Assembly (NCBI GenBank): GCA_900404475.1
Contig: OUQQ01000019.1
Span: forward strand, 1 to 64,000
Reading direction: 5' to 3'
Length of the DNA: 64,000 nucleotides
From: Spongospora subterranea
Lineage: Eukaryota; Endomyxa; Phytomyxea; Plasmodiophorida; Plasmodiophoridae
Position numbers and translations under genes: made by a program. Below the pieces are notes generated by a model. That model had not been told where the DNA came from. It saw only the letters and a program-made list of their open reading frames with translations, and did no database searches. Of this stretch, positions 22,646 to 32,732 are shown in pieces; position 1 is the stretch's first letter; every line of letters begins with the position of its first letter.

Positions 22646-24992
22646 CTAATTTATTATTTCGGCTGTAAAAGCCATCAGTTTCGCGGCCGCTAAATCCGTT
22701 ATTTTTTGGTATTCTGCCACATCTGGAAGTGCTTGCCTGTACCGGTTCCATGAATCAAGAAACGCACTGTCATTCGCCTCACTGCCGCCTTCCTGCATTA
22801 GAACAGATAATTCCCCGTCAATCAGGCCCCAAACATGTTCCATTTCTTGTTGAAGTGCTTCAGCGACACGGGCAGCGATTCGATAGAAACATGGGCTGGA
22901 CCAATCGATCGACAAGCTGATGTCGCCCAATTGCCGATAAATGCAATCCACTATCTCTGATACTCGAGAACACGACACCGAACCGATCGCTAACTGAGCA
23001 TCATTAGCATTCAGAGAACCAAGTTCAACCTCAGCATTGCGAGAACGGAACTTTCGGTATTTAGAACCGAATAAGGTCGTGCGAGAATGCTGGGCGGCGA
23101 AGGTTTGACTAACATTATAGAAACCATCCATGTTCTGAAATACGTTTGACAGGTTACGTAGATCGATCTTATCGGAATGAAGACTGAGACCGGTCTGATA
23201 TGGATGTTCCTGGCGATAACTATCTGGAGGACGACATAGTGGCGCCTCTATGTCGACATCTCTCTTTGAGAATCGCCTTTTGATGGTTATCGGTCGGACG
23301 TCCATGTGATGAGGAGCATTGCTAGATTGGAGGGTGGAGGAGAGTGAGAACTGATAGGGATGTGTTCGCCAAGACAAAACCAGTAATGAAGAGACGCTCT
23401 CAACGAATTGCGAAAACTCGCTGAGCTGAACGAAAAGAGCGATGGAAGTCCCCGTTTTCGGCAGGATTGAAGAACATTGAGGCGCCGACGTCGAGAGCAT
23501 CATATTATTGGACCGCAGTAGCAAGCCAACCGAGAAGATGGAATGGATTTCAGACCCGTTATAAACATCAACCTCTATTCTAAAGCGATCGCTCTCGTAA
23601 TTTTCTCGAACAGCGGAAATGATGGGTTGACTTGAAATACCAGCAGCACTTTGTACTTGTTCCTCGATGATCATGTTCGTGGCACCCACCGGGGGTTTGA
23701 ACATGGAAACTATATTGGGAACGGATTTGCCCAAGAGTTCAAGGGGAAATCGCACGTCGTGACCATCCAGAATCCCTTTTGCATGATTCAATAGCGCCCG
23801 CTTGTAGTCCACCAAACCTTCATCACGCTCCAATGAAGCACATCCCTTATGAATTCGTGCTAATAAATAGCCAGATAAAGAGGCCAAATGACATGACGAT
23901 TCAACGGATTTCCCGTTCATGTTGAGCAAACTTTGAGACGACGTCCAAAGTTGCCGATCATTTAGCGGTAAACACCATTCAATATCATGAACAGTGAAAA
24001 CAGTTTCAAACGATGATAGTGATATTACATCGATCGATGTCCAATTTGCGAATGATACAACAACATGATCAGCAACGGGTTGCACGTTGATAGGAGAGTG
24101 TGATAATGGTTTATTTGCACTAAAATGAGGAGGGCAGAATCAGCGATGGGCATTTTTCAATCGTGTTTTGCTTACAGGATGACAGCACGGCGCGATAAAT
24201 ACATTGCAGGTGGGTCTGAACAGCCAATAACAAAGGAGTCGGGTTTCTGGCAATACGCTAAACAGGATGCAGAGTAGGCAAGGCTGGCAGGACAATTGAC
24301 TGAAGGCCCTGGGACAAGGGATAGTTCCTCTCCAGAAGTGTGTCGATGTTGAACTGAAATGAACAAGGAATTTGTTGACGCTTCAATATTGAAGGATCCT
24401 GAAAGTAGCCAGATTAAATGACAATTTGTGAGAATTTGTCGTGTGAATACCCTTGATGTAATCCAAAGATATTGCAAGAGCGGTGAGCGGACACGACAGT
24501 TGACATGTTCCATGACTCCAACTTGCAAAATCGTGCCGGGTAAAAACATCCAGCACGTCTCGACGAGTAATGAGTACTGTGGGGCCATCTCCCAATACAC
24601 ATTGCTGAACTGGACCGGTAGACGACAAGGTAAAGCGATTTAGGTCCTCAAAACGAAATCCGTCAACGATCAAACTAGCCGTTAACAGCACAGTTTGGCG
24701 ATTTTCGTCAGCACATAACAGGACAACGACAATCTTAGGTCTGAATTTTGCCCAGGTAAACACCAAAACAACGAGGTGAACCTGTGCTTGCTTACAATCC
24801 GTCGAAAGTGTCGAGGCATTGGCGACATTGCAGAATATCGATCAGAACGAGGTCAGAGTCAGGAATTAACAGACAATGGCTGACAGGATGGTTGGGCTGC
24901 AAAGGATCGATCAATGAACACGTGATTTGCGAGTCGCCCGATGTTGATAGTTCCATGATTGCCGTTCCTTGATAGCTACATCGTGTGGGCAT
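22646..24992 (-). CDS. Large beta-propeller-like protein, possible FANCB homologue
   Basis: Four exons: 24992-24796, 24740-24451, 24398-24176, 24119-22646; 2184 nt, 727 residues, all in phase. The N-terminal half is beta-strand-rich and propeller-like (TVLITRRDVLDVFTRHDFAS, LSLVPGPSVNCPASLAY). The C-terminal third is helical (RVAEALQQEMEHVWGLIDGE, YQKITDLAAAKLMAFTAEI). The opening CSYQGTAIMELSTSGDSQ resembles the start of FANCB, and the helical end resembles FANCB's end; overall length is similar to that family. FANCB is a scaffold of the Fanconi anaemia core E3 complex. This is a weak, memory-based assignment; FAAP100 or an unrelated propeller protein are alternatives. The gene structure itself is well supported. 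Confidence 0.75.
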
Positions 24993-25711
24993 TATTAAAA
25001 CTGCGAGATATGGTGGATTGATCGGGATGCGATTAGCATCTCCCCCTCATTGTGCAGGACGCATCAAGGTTGTTCAGTACCTACCCGGGCGCCTTCCTTG
25101 GAAAGAAATCTTAGACCACGCGAATCTACTAGAGTTTTGGGCCCAGAACGATCACGTGCAGTAATGTGGAAGAAATGTTGATTGAGCAGTAAAAACAAGG
25201 AGAATGAGGATGGAAAACTGAGCGTGGTCGTAGACACGTATCTAGAAAAACCTCAAATATAAATACGGACGTCAATCTAACACAATTAGATTTATATTTA
25301 TTTACACACTATCTAGAGACTCAGATTAGGATTTTGAACAACATTGATTGGTTGTACGAATGGCAACAAAGTGGTGTACTTAGATGGTGGTGATCGCCAT
25401 GTCGCAAAATGTTCATCCCTGATCAAATAATAATTGGCCAACTGTGTTCCCCGCCCGTTTGGTTGTTGGTTGGTTGCCTGGCGGGTGAGTCGGGCCGGCC
25501 CGATGACTCTACCGTCATTCTACCGTTCACGGATGATATGGGGCGGTCTCACTCTCAGATCAGACAATAATCGGTCGTCAGCAAAGGTGCTACAGCGCGT
25601 ATCATCGGCACATTGTATTGCAGGTTGCGGCAGGCTATCCGATACCTTAGCGTTGATTGACCAGCGCTAGCGTGCGGTTAATATCCCAGCCAAGGCAATC
25701 CGCACTGGATC
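24993..25711. other. Divergent promoter region
   Basis: About 720 bp between the divergent FANCB-like and MMTAG2 genes, with an AT-rich core near 25250-25310. No supported gene. Confidence 0.4.
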
Positions 25712-26665
25712 ATGTATTCTGGCCCATGTCGCGGAGGAGTTAGAGGCGGTGCTGATAGTAATTACCTGGATAGCTTGCGAGTTTAGCCTTTATCTGAGCT
25801 GTGATTGATAGGATTCAAATGGGAAGACGTCAAGTCTGACAAATACAGGGAAAACTATCTTGGACACAGTGTGAAAGCTCCTTTAGGCCGCTGGCAAAAA
25901 GGTAAGTTCAACTAATTTCAGCTTCAACAGCTCGTTCGTGTCTGAATTGGCAACTAGGGCGAGATCTGACGTGGTACGCAAAAGATAAGAAAACTGGAAG
26001 CTACATTGGTGATGAAGAGCGCATGATGTTAGATATGGTCAAGCAACACGAGCAAGAAATGCTTCTAGAACAAATGTAATTCGAATTTTTTTCAGTTATT
26101 GGGATAGCCTAATTATTTTTGCAGAGGAGCTCGACCGAAAAAGCCTAGGCAATCAGCAGAGCAAGTTGAAAGCACCAAACTGAAAGAGATTTTAGCAAGG
26201 GGCCAGATCGACCGTGACGAAAAATTCGATGTCGAAAGAGTGCCTGGCCTTGGTTGTGGCCCATCGCTACATCACAGTGTTATGGGTCCTGTAGAACAAG
26301 TGATCGCGACCGATTGGGCTGATGAAGCGGTCACCAATTTACAAGCTGGAACCGAGGATAAATCGTTGTCTGATGAAACTCTGCGGAAAAGGGAAAAAGA
26401 GCAAAGAAAAGAGGAAAGAAGAGAAAAAAGGGAGAAGAAAGCATCTCGGCGAGCAATGCGGCAACGCCATGATTCTCCAGAACCATCAAAACAAACGCGC
26501 AGGGCATCACCTGACGCCACCGAACATAGTCACCGTACTCACAAAAACTCTGATCGCGACAGGAATAGGTCGAGCAAACATGCCTCAGAAAGGTCCCGCT
26601 ATCGTGACGACTATGACAGAGACAGCTACAAAAAACGTGGTCGTTATGATTCGCCAAACCGATGA
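25712..26665 (+). CDS. MMTAG2: MMTAG2-family protein
   Basis: Four exons: 25712-25748, 25812-25901, 25958-26075, 26125-26665; 786 nt, 261 residues, all in phase. Splicing the 37-nt first exon gives [20 protein letters not shown] followed by [12 protein letters not shown] and [18 protein letters not shown], essentially the MMtag domain of human MMTAG2 (C1orf35). A short conserved GLGCGP motif follows near the middle. The C-terminal 110 residues are highly charged, with Arg/Lys/Glu repeats and RS/RD-like dipeptides typical of spliceosome-associated proteins. The molecular role of the family is poorly known; nuclear and splicing association is inferred from composition. Confidence 0.9.
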
Positions 26666-27023
26666 AGCAACCGCAATTATTCATAAATCCATATATTGTC
26701 AGTTTGCCGGTTGACACTACCAATCAATTATTCCAGATTATTCCTGTTGGGGGGGTTGGACAGACAGGCACCTACAGTCTATGCCGCGCTATAGTCTGAA
26801 TTTGTCTGCGCTGTTGGCCGAGCCGGTGTCCGTACAGATAATTCCAGCTGTACAGGGATCATAATACTTCTCTGGAACATCCCATATCTACAATAGCTTG
26901 CCCAAGCAATACGTCTCGAGAAACCTTCTCATTGTCACATGCCGGATGGCAAAGGTTGAGGAAAACACCGGCTTTCATCATGAGAGTTATTAAAATATTA
27001 ATGGGTCAGGTAAAAAGCATGTG

Positions 27024-28096
27024 ATGGGAGCCTCGGTTCAGGAATATCCAGAGGATGCGCTTCCTTCAACAAAACACTCATACTCGAGAACTGATGGTAG
27101 GCGATTTCAAGTTCGTGGAGCTGGTTACGAGAAGTATGCCCAACGTCCGCTGTGTATTGTTGCTTGATATTAACGATCGGCGTTGAGTAGGACTGGGGTT
27201 AAAGTTCAGTCAGACAGCGTTATGGCAGAGATTATTGCTGTGGATTTATTCAAAACTGACCATAAACTGTGTCATATCATGAAGTATATCGAAATTCCTG
27301 AAGAGTACCGAATTCCCCATCCTTTAAGTGACAGCAAAAACTTTATTCCCCAGGTATGATTGTTCAAAATTTCAGAGCCTTCTTTTTATTCTCATGCGCA
27401 GCTTTTTGTGATAAATTTCATGATTCCTGCTTACTCGCCTAGCAATCCAATATGGGGTACGTCAAAGACAGACGGAAAGAGTTATAGCGCTGTTCTATAC
27501 ATTAGATTAAAGCCTGAAACTATTGACCTGATGAAAGACGACTCCAGCAATGCAGCAAAGCTTCTCAACGTATGTGTGTATCCATAACGAAACAAGTTCA
27601 CGAATTCATTGTTCCTATAGAGGTTCTTTCAGATGGATTGCACCTCGGAAGAAGACTTTGCCTTGCGCGGCCGGCTCAAGGGTATTCCAATCTTGCTCAA
27701 CCCGCAATGCATTGGTTTAGGAGTTGCTCTGAGGCAATTGATCAAGAAATTCGACGCCAAACCTTTTCTAACAGGTCCCAAATACCATAGCTTTATCAAA
27801 ACCGACCATTATCTTGAATGTGATATCGACATTCATCAGTGGATATACATAGCCAGGAAAACGCTCCACAGGTTTGCCTTCTGAAAAACTAGTTTGACGG
27901 CACTGTCATCGCTTAACCGTTATTTTTCAGTTTGATCGGAGAAATTCATAAAATGGACCTTGATTTTGGCGTTGTGGTAGAAGCTGCAGATGAAGAAGCC
28001 CCAGAAAGGATGTTAGCGAGCATCAGAGTGAGTCAAATTGATCCCGAACAGGCTGTACATATATCAGTGGGTGGCCATCATCCTTGTAATAAATAA
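27024..28096 (+). CDS. EDR2 C-terminal domain (DUF1336) protein
   Basis: Five exons: 27024-27151, 27191-27353, 27402-27569, 27621-27871, 27931-28096; 876 nt, 291 residues. The domain runs nearly the whole length: DGRRFQVRGAGYEKYAQR at the start, MAEIIAVDLFKTDHKL, NFMIPAYSPSNPIWG, YSAVLYIRLKPETID, RGRLKGIPILLNPQ, and LDFGVVVEAADEEAPERML at the end. In plants this domain ends lipid-binding START/PH proteins; here it stands alone. The start MGASVQ could be myristoylated. An alternative ATG at 26939 can splice in phase to add about 11 residues. The first intron (39 nt) is the shortest used and is less certain. Confidence 0.78.
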
Positions 28097-28135
28097 ATTC
28101 ATAAATCAAGGCAGGTGCTGTAGCATGTATATTGT

Positions 28136-28460
28136 TTAAGCAGCCATCTTTGTTTCGCGAACGTGCCTCCACACTTGCATCCCGACAACGTTGGCGTCCG
28201 TTCCCTTTACGGTCGGATTATCGGCTATGTACCGTTTCTTGATCTCATACGGAACCGTAGCGCCACAGGGTAGTGAGATATTCTCTGATTGCACTTGGCA
28301 GGTTCTCCTCTTATGTTCCCCTATCTTCACCCGCACCTCTCAATGCGATGTGAAGCAGTTGTATCATTACAGTAGGTAACCCGATCCCAGTTGCAGGTGT
28401 AACAGGTCTTCCACTTGTGCTGGTCTGAAACCTTCCCCAGCTGGTGTAATAGGGTATCAT
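28136..28460 (-). CDS. Small protein with mitochondrial-type N-terminus (unidentified)
   Basis: The last exon (ending 28136) reads VRVKIGEHKRRTCQ, then CGATVPYEIKKRYIADNP and VVGMQVWRHVRETKMAA, clearly protein-like. Upstream, an ATG at 28460 begins MIPYYTSWGRFQTSTSGRP, a Ser/Thr/Arg-rich stretch like a mitochondrial presequence. Two donors join to the exon in phase (introns of 35 or 68 nt). The protein would be about 85-95 residues. I do not recognise the family. It converges on the DUF1336 gene, with stops 40 bp apart. Confidence 0.45.
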
Positions 28461-28506
28461 TAGCTGCCGGAACTCACGAGTTATTGACCAGACCGTTATT
28501 TATTTG

Positions 28507-29205
28507 ATGACAAACACCTGGGCTACATGTCTAAATGACCCGTTCTGTGTTGGCGATAATGGGGTCGCTCCTATTGTCATTCATCTTATCTTCCTTTTCA
28601 TTACAGTATTCCTAGCATACATCCTCAGGTCGGATAGAATGTTTGTTTTCTTGCTCATTCTATGGGATGTGAATTTATTTATATTTGCTTTCACCGACTC
28701 TATTACTCTTTGGTATGTTCTTGTCTGCTTCGATATCTGGGCCATGAATAGGTATTTGAACACTAAGAAGGTGCGTTGAGTTGTTTACATTGTATGTATG
28801 CGAATAATTTGAAACGAACTCAAAAGGCACGAAACGCAAGCTCGGCCGGCAAGGAGGACGAAGATGAACAACATAATATGATGCCAGGCGTCACACACAA
28901 CGGGCAAAAGATTGATAATGATGAGGAAGAAGACGAGGGAAATAGTGATGAATCCAGCGGAATAAAACCCAACGATGGGATATCGGATAGAAGTCATAAC
29001 ACCAACCAAAGCACCAGGAGATCGATTGGCGATCCATATTAACCCACTGGTATTTATCATAAAGAATATTATTGTGTTTCAGAATCTTGATGGAAAAACG
29101 GACTGGATAATAGATGGGTCCGGTCTCATATCAACATCACCGTCATCGTCTGAATTGTCAACCATTGCGTTTGATGATGAGAAACGCCTTGATTTCGAAC
29201 TTTGA
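28507..29205 (+). CDS. Small integral membrane protein with acidic cytosolic tail
   Basis: Exon 1 (28507-28770) encodes three hydrophobic helices: VIHLIFLFITVFLAYIL, FVFLLILWDVNLFIFAF and ITLWYVLVCFDIWAM. Exon 2 starts at 28827 after a phase-0 intron and encodes an acidic, Glu/Asp/Asn-rich tail. A last coding stretch reads NLDGKTDWIIDGSG and ends RLDFEL at 29205. The junction into the last stretch is unresolved, because the obvious 32-nt intron does not keep phase. No family recognised. It converges on COP9 subunit 7, with 30 bp between the stops. Confidence 0.6.
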
Positions 29206-29235
29206 GGCTAACAGACACGGAATGAGAACCATTGA

Positions 29236-30163
29236 CTAACGACTTGTTTCGATGCCATTGATTACAGAAAATGCAGGTTTCTTCTGCCTTAAAGATTGCT
29301 GGATTTCCTCAAGATTCTTGGAAAATGCAATCTGACTATCTTTGGAAATCATGACTTCTTCATCAACTTCGGCAGCCAATGAGGTTAACTGGCCAAGAAG
29401 CGACGTATACGAAGACAGCCTAAAATTTTTGAATAATACAAACGCAAACTAGCGACATTCTCATCAAATTACCACGATTGTAATGTCGCTATCATGACGC
29501 CTTTCTCGTCAGTACTGACGTCGCGAGCCTCAACCTTAAAGACGTTCACGGTTAGGCTGGCTTGATCAATTTTAGCCTCCATGAGGCTATGGTAAACGCA
29601 ATCGATAATCAGGCTTTCTAATTCTTCGCTAGATGGAATATCCAAATCGGCCATCAATTCCTGGTACATGATGTTCCTCTTAGTGCTCGCAATAGAGAGA
29701 ATAGTCAACTACAAAACAAATCATGTTTGAGTTATTCTCAGTAAATGATAGGTTCGGCGTACAATTTTGAGTTTCGTGATGTGCGGCTGAGACAGTTCTG
29801 GAAACGAGCCGGCAGGTGATTCTTAAATTGATAACTTTGTCAAGCAACACTCTCACAAAGGTGGAGGTACCAACCTTGGAGATTTTGATAAGTTCCATAT
29901 GCAAAGAGCATCAACAGATTATGATAAAGCACCAGCGATGGATCATCTTTCATCTAAACCAGTATGAGAGCGACAGCGATAGAATACCGAATGGATGTCA
30001 AAACCTGGATAATTTTCGGTAATTGCAGTAATTTCTCGAACGATATCACGCCAGGAACGGCAAGTGTTTCCATGATCAAATGTGAGAGCGATAGGCCCCT
30101 GCAATCATCACTACCTGCGACAACGCAGGCGCGCTCGATAATATTGTCAGCCCTGGTCGCCAT
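29236..30163 (-). CDS. COPS7: COP9 signalosome subunit 7
   Basis: Five exons: 30163-30005, 29953-29875, 29821-29763, 29708-29473, 29419-29236; 717 nt, 238 residues, all in phase. The protein follows animal CSN7: LSLSHLIMETLAVPGVISFE KLLQLP, LMLFAYGTYQNLQESPAGSF, ITKLKILTILSIASTKRNI, ELESLIIDCVYHSLMEAKID. This is the PCI domain, which assembles the signalosome lid; the complex removes NEDD8 from cullins. The C-terminal helix (AEVDEEVMISKDSQIAFSKN) is shorter than in vertebrates. Confidence 0.92.
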
Positions 30164-30412
30164 TCAACACGGTTCCACTCAGACAGGGCTACGCGGCTGG
30201 TGACAATATCGGCAGTCCGGTCGCCCGATCAGAAAATGCCAAATTGACTGCTGTATTCGCCCTGATCAATACGCACTTAATCAGTCCATGAACATTCGCG
30301 GACGCGACAATCGCTATCGATGCTCTTGGGCTCGAAAAATGGAAAAATCACTACGGTAGGAGGGCACAACATAGAAACAAGAGATAAATTGTATTGAAGA
30401 ATGATGAAGCGA

Positions 30413-31156
30413 TTATTTCTTCTTAGAATCAGCAGGTTTAGACTTGGCAGCCTTGGATGTTTTAGCACCGGCACCGGAGGTCGCAGCAGCAGCCTTCTTG
30501 GCTCCGGCTTCTTTCTTGGGTACTGTGGTGCTCTTGACAGTCGCTGGCTTGGCCGTTGTCGTGGCCGCTTTGGGGGCAACAGCCGGAGCAGGGGCCACTT
30601 CCTTGGACTCCTTCACCTGTTCAACCGTCTGGTTTTCACGGCGTTCGCGCTTGCTACGCGCCTTCTCACGACGAGCATCGGCCTGGGCGGTGATCGCCTT
30701 CTCACGCGCCTGCTCAGCCTTGGCGTGATGAATGGACTCCATTAAGACGCGCTTGTTCTTGAAAACATTACCCTTGACCTTGAGGTAAAGATCATGGTAT
30801 AGATGGGAGTCAATCTTCTGCTGTTCACGGTACTTGCGTAATAAACGACGAAGAACACGCATACGACGCATCCACAGGACTTTGGTTGGGAATCGAGCGT
30901 TGGCAGTACCATGGCGCTTACCAGGACCAGTGTGTCGCCCTTTGCGTTTGGCTTCAAGGCGACGGTTGACGCGAGCACGAGAGTGGATGGCAGTTGGCTT
31001 GCGGATGATAAACCCATCGCGGTACAGTTTACGGATGTTCTGACGGCTGTTCGCCATGGAGATCTCGACGACCTCGTTGGGGTCGAGCCATACCTTGCGA
31101 AGACCACATCCAAGAACGGAGGCGGCTAGCCGCTTCTGTAGCTTCAGGGACACCAT
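30413..31156 (-). CDS. RPL19: 60S ribosomal protein eL19
   Basis: Intronless, 247 residues from the ATG that gives [18 protein letters not shown]; the frame is open upstream to 31186 but the family start is here. Typical eL19 sequence: [78 protein letters not shown]. The usual protein is about 190-200 residues. This one has an extra C-terminal tail of roughly 60 residues, rich in Ala, Lys, Thr and Pro ([18 protein letters not shown]), like a linker-histone tail. Lack of introns is unusual for this window but common for highly expressed genes. Confidence 0.96.
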   Translation of the reverse strand: MVSLKLQKRLAASVLGCGLRKVWLDPNEVVEISMANSRQNIRKLYRDGFIIRKPTAIHSRARVNRRLEAKRKGRHTGPGKRHGTANARFPTKVLWMRRMRVLRRLLRKYREQQKIDSHLYHDLYLKVKGNVFKNKRVLMESIHHAKAEQAREKAITAQADARREKARSKRERRENQTVEQVKESKEVAPAPAVAPKAATTTAKPATVKSTTVPKKEAGAKKAAAATSGAGAKTSKAAKSKPADSKKK

Positions 31157-31920
31157 TATCGCCAATACGAGGACTGCCACGACCAATGTTCAAGTCCGTC
31201 ACAACTCCGTACGGACCAAACTCTATATGGTTTCCGCGCTAATCATTGTCCCTTTTCCCAGCATGCTCGCTCATCTGGCCCACATTACCAAACCCGAAAT
31301 AGAGTGTGTCGATAGCACTTTTAGCTGAGGTCAATGACAATGAATATGCGCTTTAGGCTCGGAGAAGTTATAAAAGGAGCAATTTAACTATTGGACATTT
31401 CTGATGTCGCCATCTCATGATTAAGCAATACATCGGGTTAAATTTGTCGATTTTTAATAAACATGCTAGATCACTTTTATTGGCAATTCGTGACTTGTTT
31501 ATCCGTCCTATATATATCCTGAACATTCATTGATTATGATTATTTTGGAACTTCATCGATTGCCCAATAAAGTACTCGTCAAATCTGACTCCCAATATGC
31601 CATACCATCCACCATAACAACGTCAGGTCCATTGGTAGGATTGCACAAACAATTCAAAGGCATGCAAGCAATGTAAATACTGAACTGACAATACTGTTGG
31701 AGTTCGACATTACATTATGTTGTAGACTCTAAAACCAGTAAATTTGCGTGTAATGAATTTCTGTTAGTTTCTGACAGATTCCCACCCGATCATGATGTTT
31801 GTTGGTTTAGGTGCGTACGACCTGGTCTCGGGCGTGGCCATGTTGTGTCAATATCTGTATACTGAGTGGCTGGCGCCATAATTGCATCATGACCGCACAT
31901 TATTATCATATCGGTGGCCG
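31157..31920. other. Divergent promoter region
   Basis: About 760 bp between the divergent eL19 and NDUFAF3 genes. AT-rich around 31430-31560. No supported gene. Confidence 0.4.
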
Positions 31921-32564
31921 ATGGCGTTCAGGCGCCTATTATACCCGTGGAGGCTATCCAAACATCGCACATATAGCCATGACTCGTTAACGGGTGGACT
32001 TCCGACGATCCAGCCACCGGTCGCTCCAATCAAGACTCAAATCCAGGCCTATAATCATGAAGGCTTCACAGTTAATGGTGTTCATTTTCAGGGCGATCTT
32101 CTTGCGCTGACCACAACGTATTGTATCCCGTTCATCGTTATTGCACATTTTTGATGGAGTTAATGTAATAGCGCCATGATTTGGAGAGGAGATGAAAAAA
32201 CAGACCAGCTGATCACCCCTAGCAGCCTCAGCATTTTGCCTTTGATCACGACACCAATCGGTAATCACATACTGTCGTTCACGCTTTCACGAACCTCAGT
32301 CGTAATATTACATACAGATATTGTTATATTCGGTACTGGTGATAATTTGGTTCAGCTTCCCCAGCTGGTCAAGGATTTTCTACGAAAACACCGAATAAAA
32401 TTTGATGTCATGAAAACAGTGAGATTTCGAGTTTATATCGTATTTTCTTCAGTACCAAGTTTCCGTTTGCTCTTTAGTTTCATGCATGTGCGACATTCAA
32501 CATTCTCAATATGGAGGATCGTCAAGTAGCCGGTCTGTTTATAAGAACGTCTGCAGAGAGATAG
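31921..32564 (+). CDS. NDUFAF3: Complex I assembly factor NDUFAF3
   Basis: Four exons: 31921-32117, 32172-32260, 32318-32418, 32478-32564; 474 nt, 157 residues, all in phase. MAFRRLLYPWRLSKHRTYSH is a good mitochondrial presequence. The mature part aligns along its length with human NDUFAF3: IQAYNHEGFTVNGVHFQGDL (human IDSYNSRGFMINGN), DIVIFGTGDNLVQLPQLVKD, KFDVMKTFHACATFNILNME, then QVAGLFI. It is required for early assembly of respiratory complex I, so this organism is inferred to have complex I. Confidence 0.92.
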
Positions 32565-32732
32565 TGCGCCGGGTCGAGGTCTTTCTCAAAGCAGGTATAT
32601 CCGGTTTTCTCACTACATTCTCCAATTCGTTTTGCTCAAATATTCGCTTGATTTGAGCCGTTTCGCGGTTTTGTTGCCCGTCATAGCAAGACCAAATACA
32701 CACAAAAGCATGATCGTCTTTGTTCCATTATC

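Noticed and set aside
30401..30745. Plus-strand frames of 94-114 codons, Gly/Ala-rich
   Set aside because: Antisense shadows of the Ala/Lys-rich tail of eL19.
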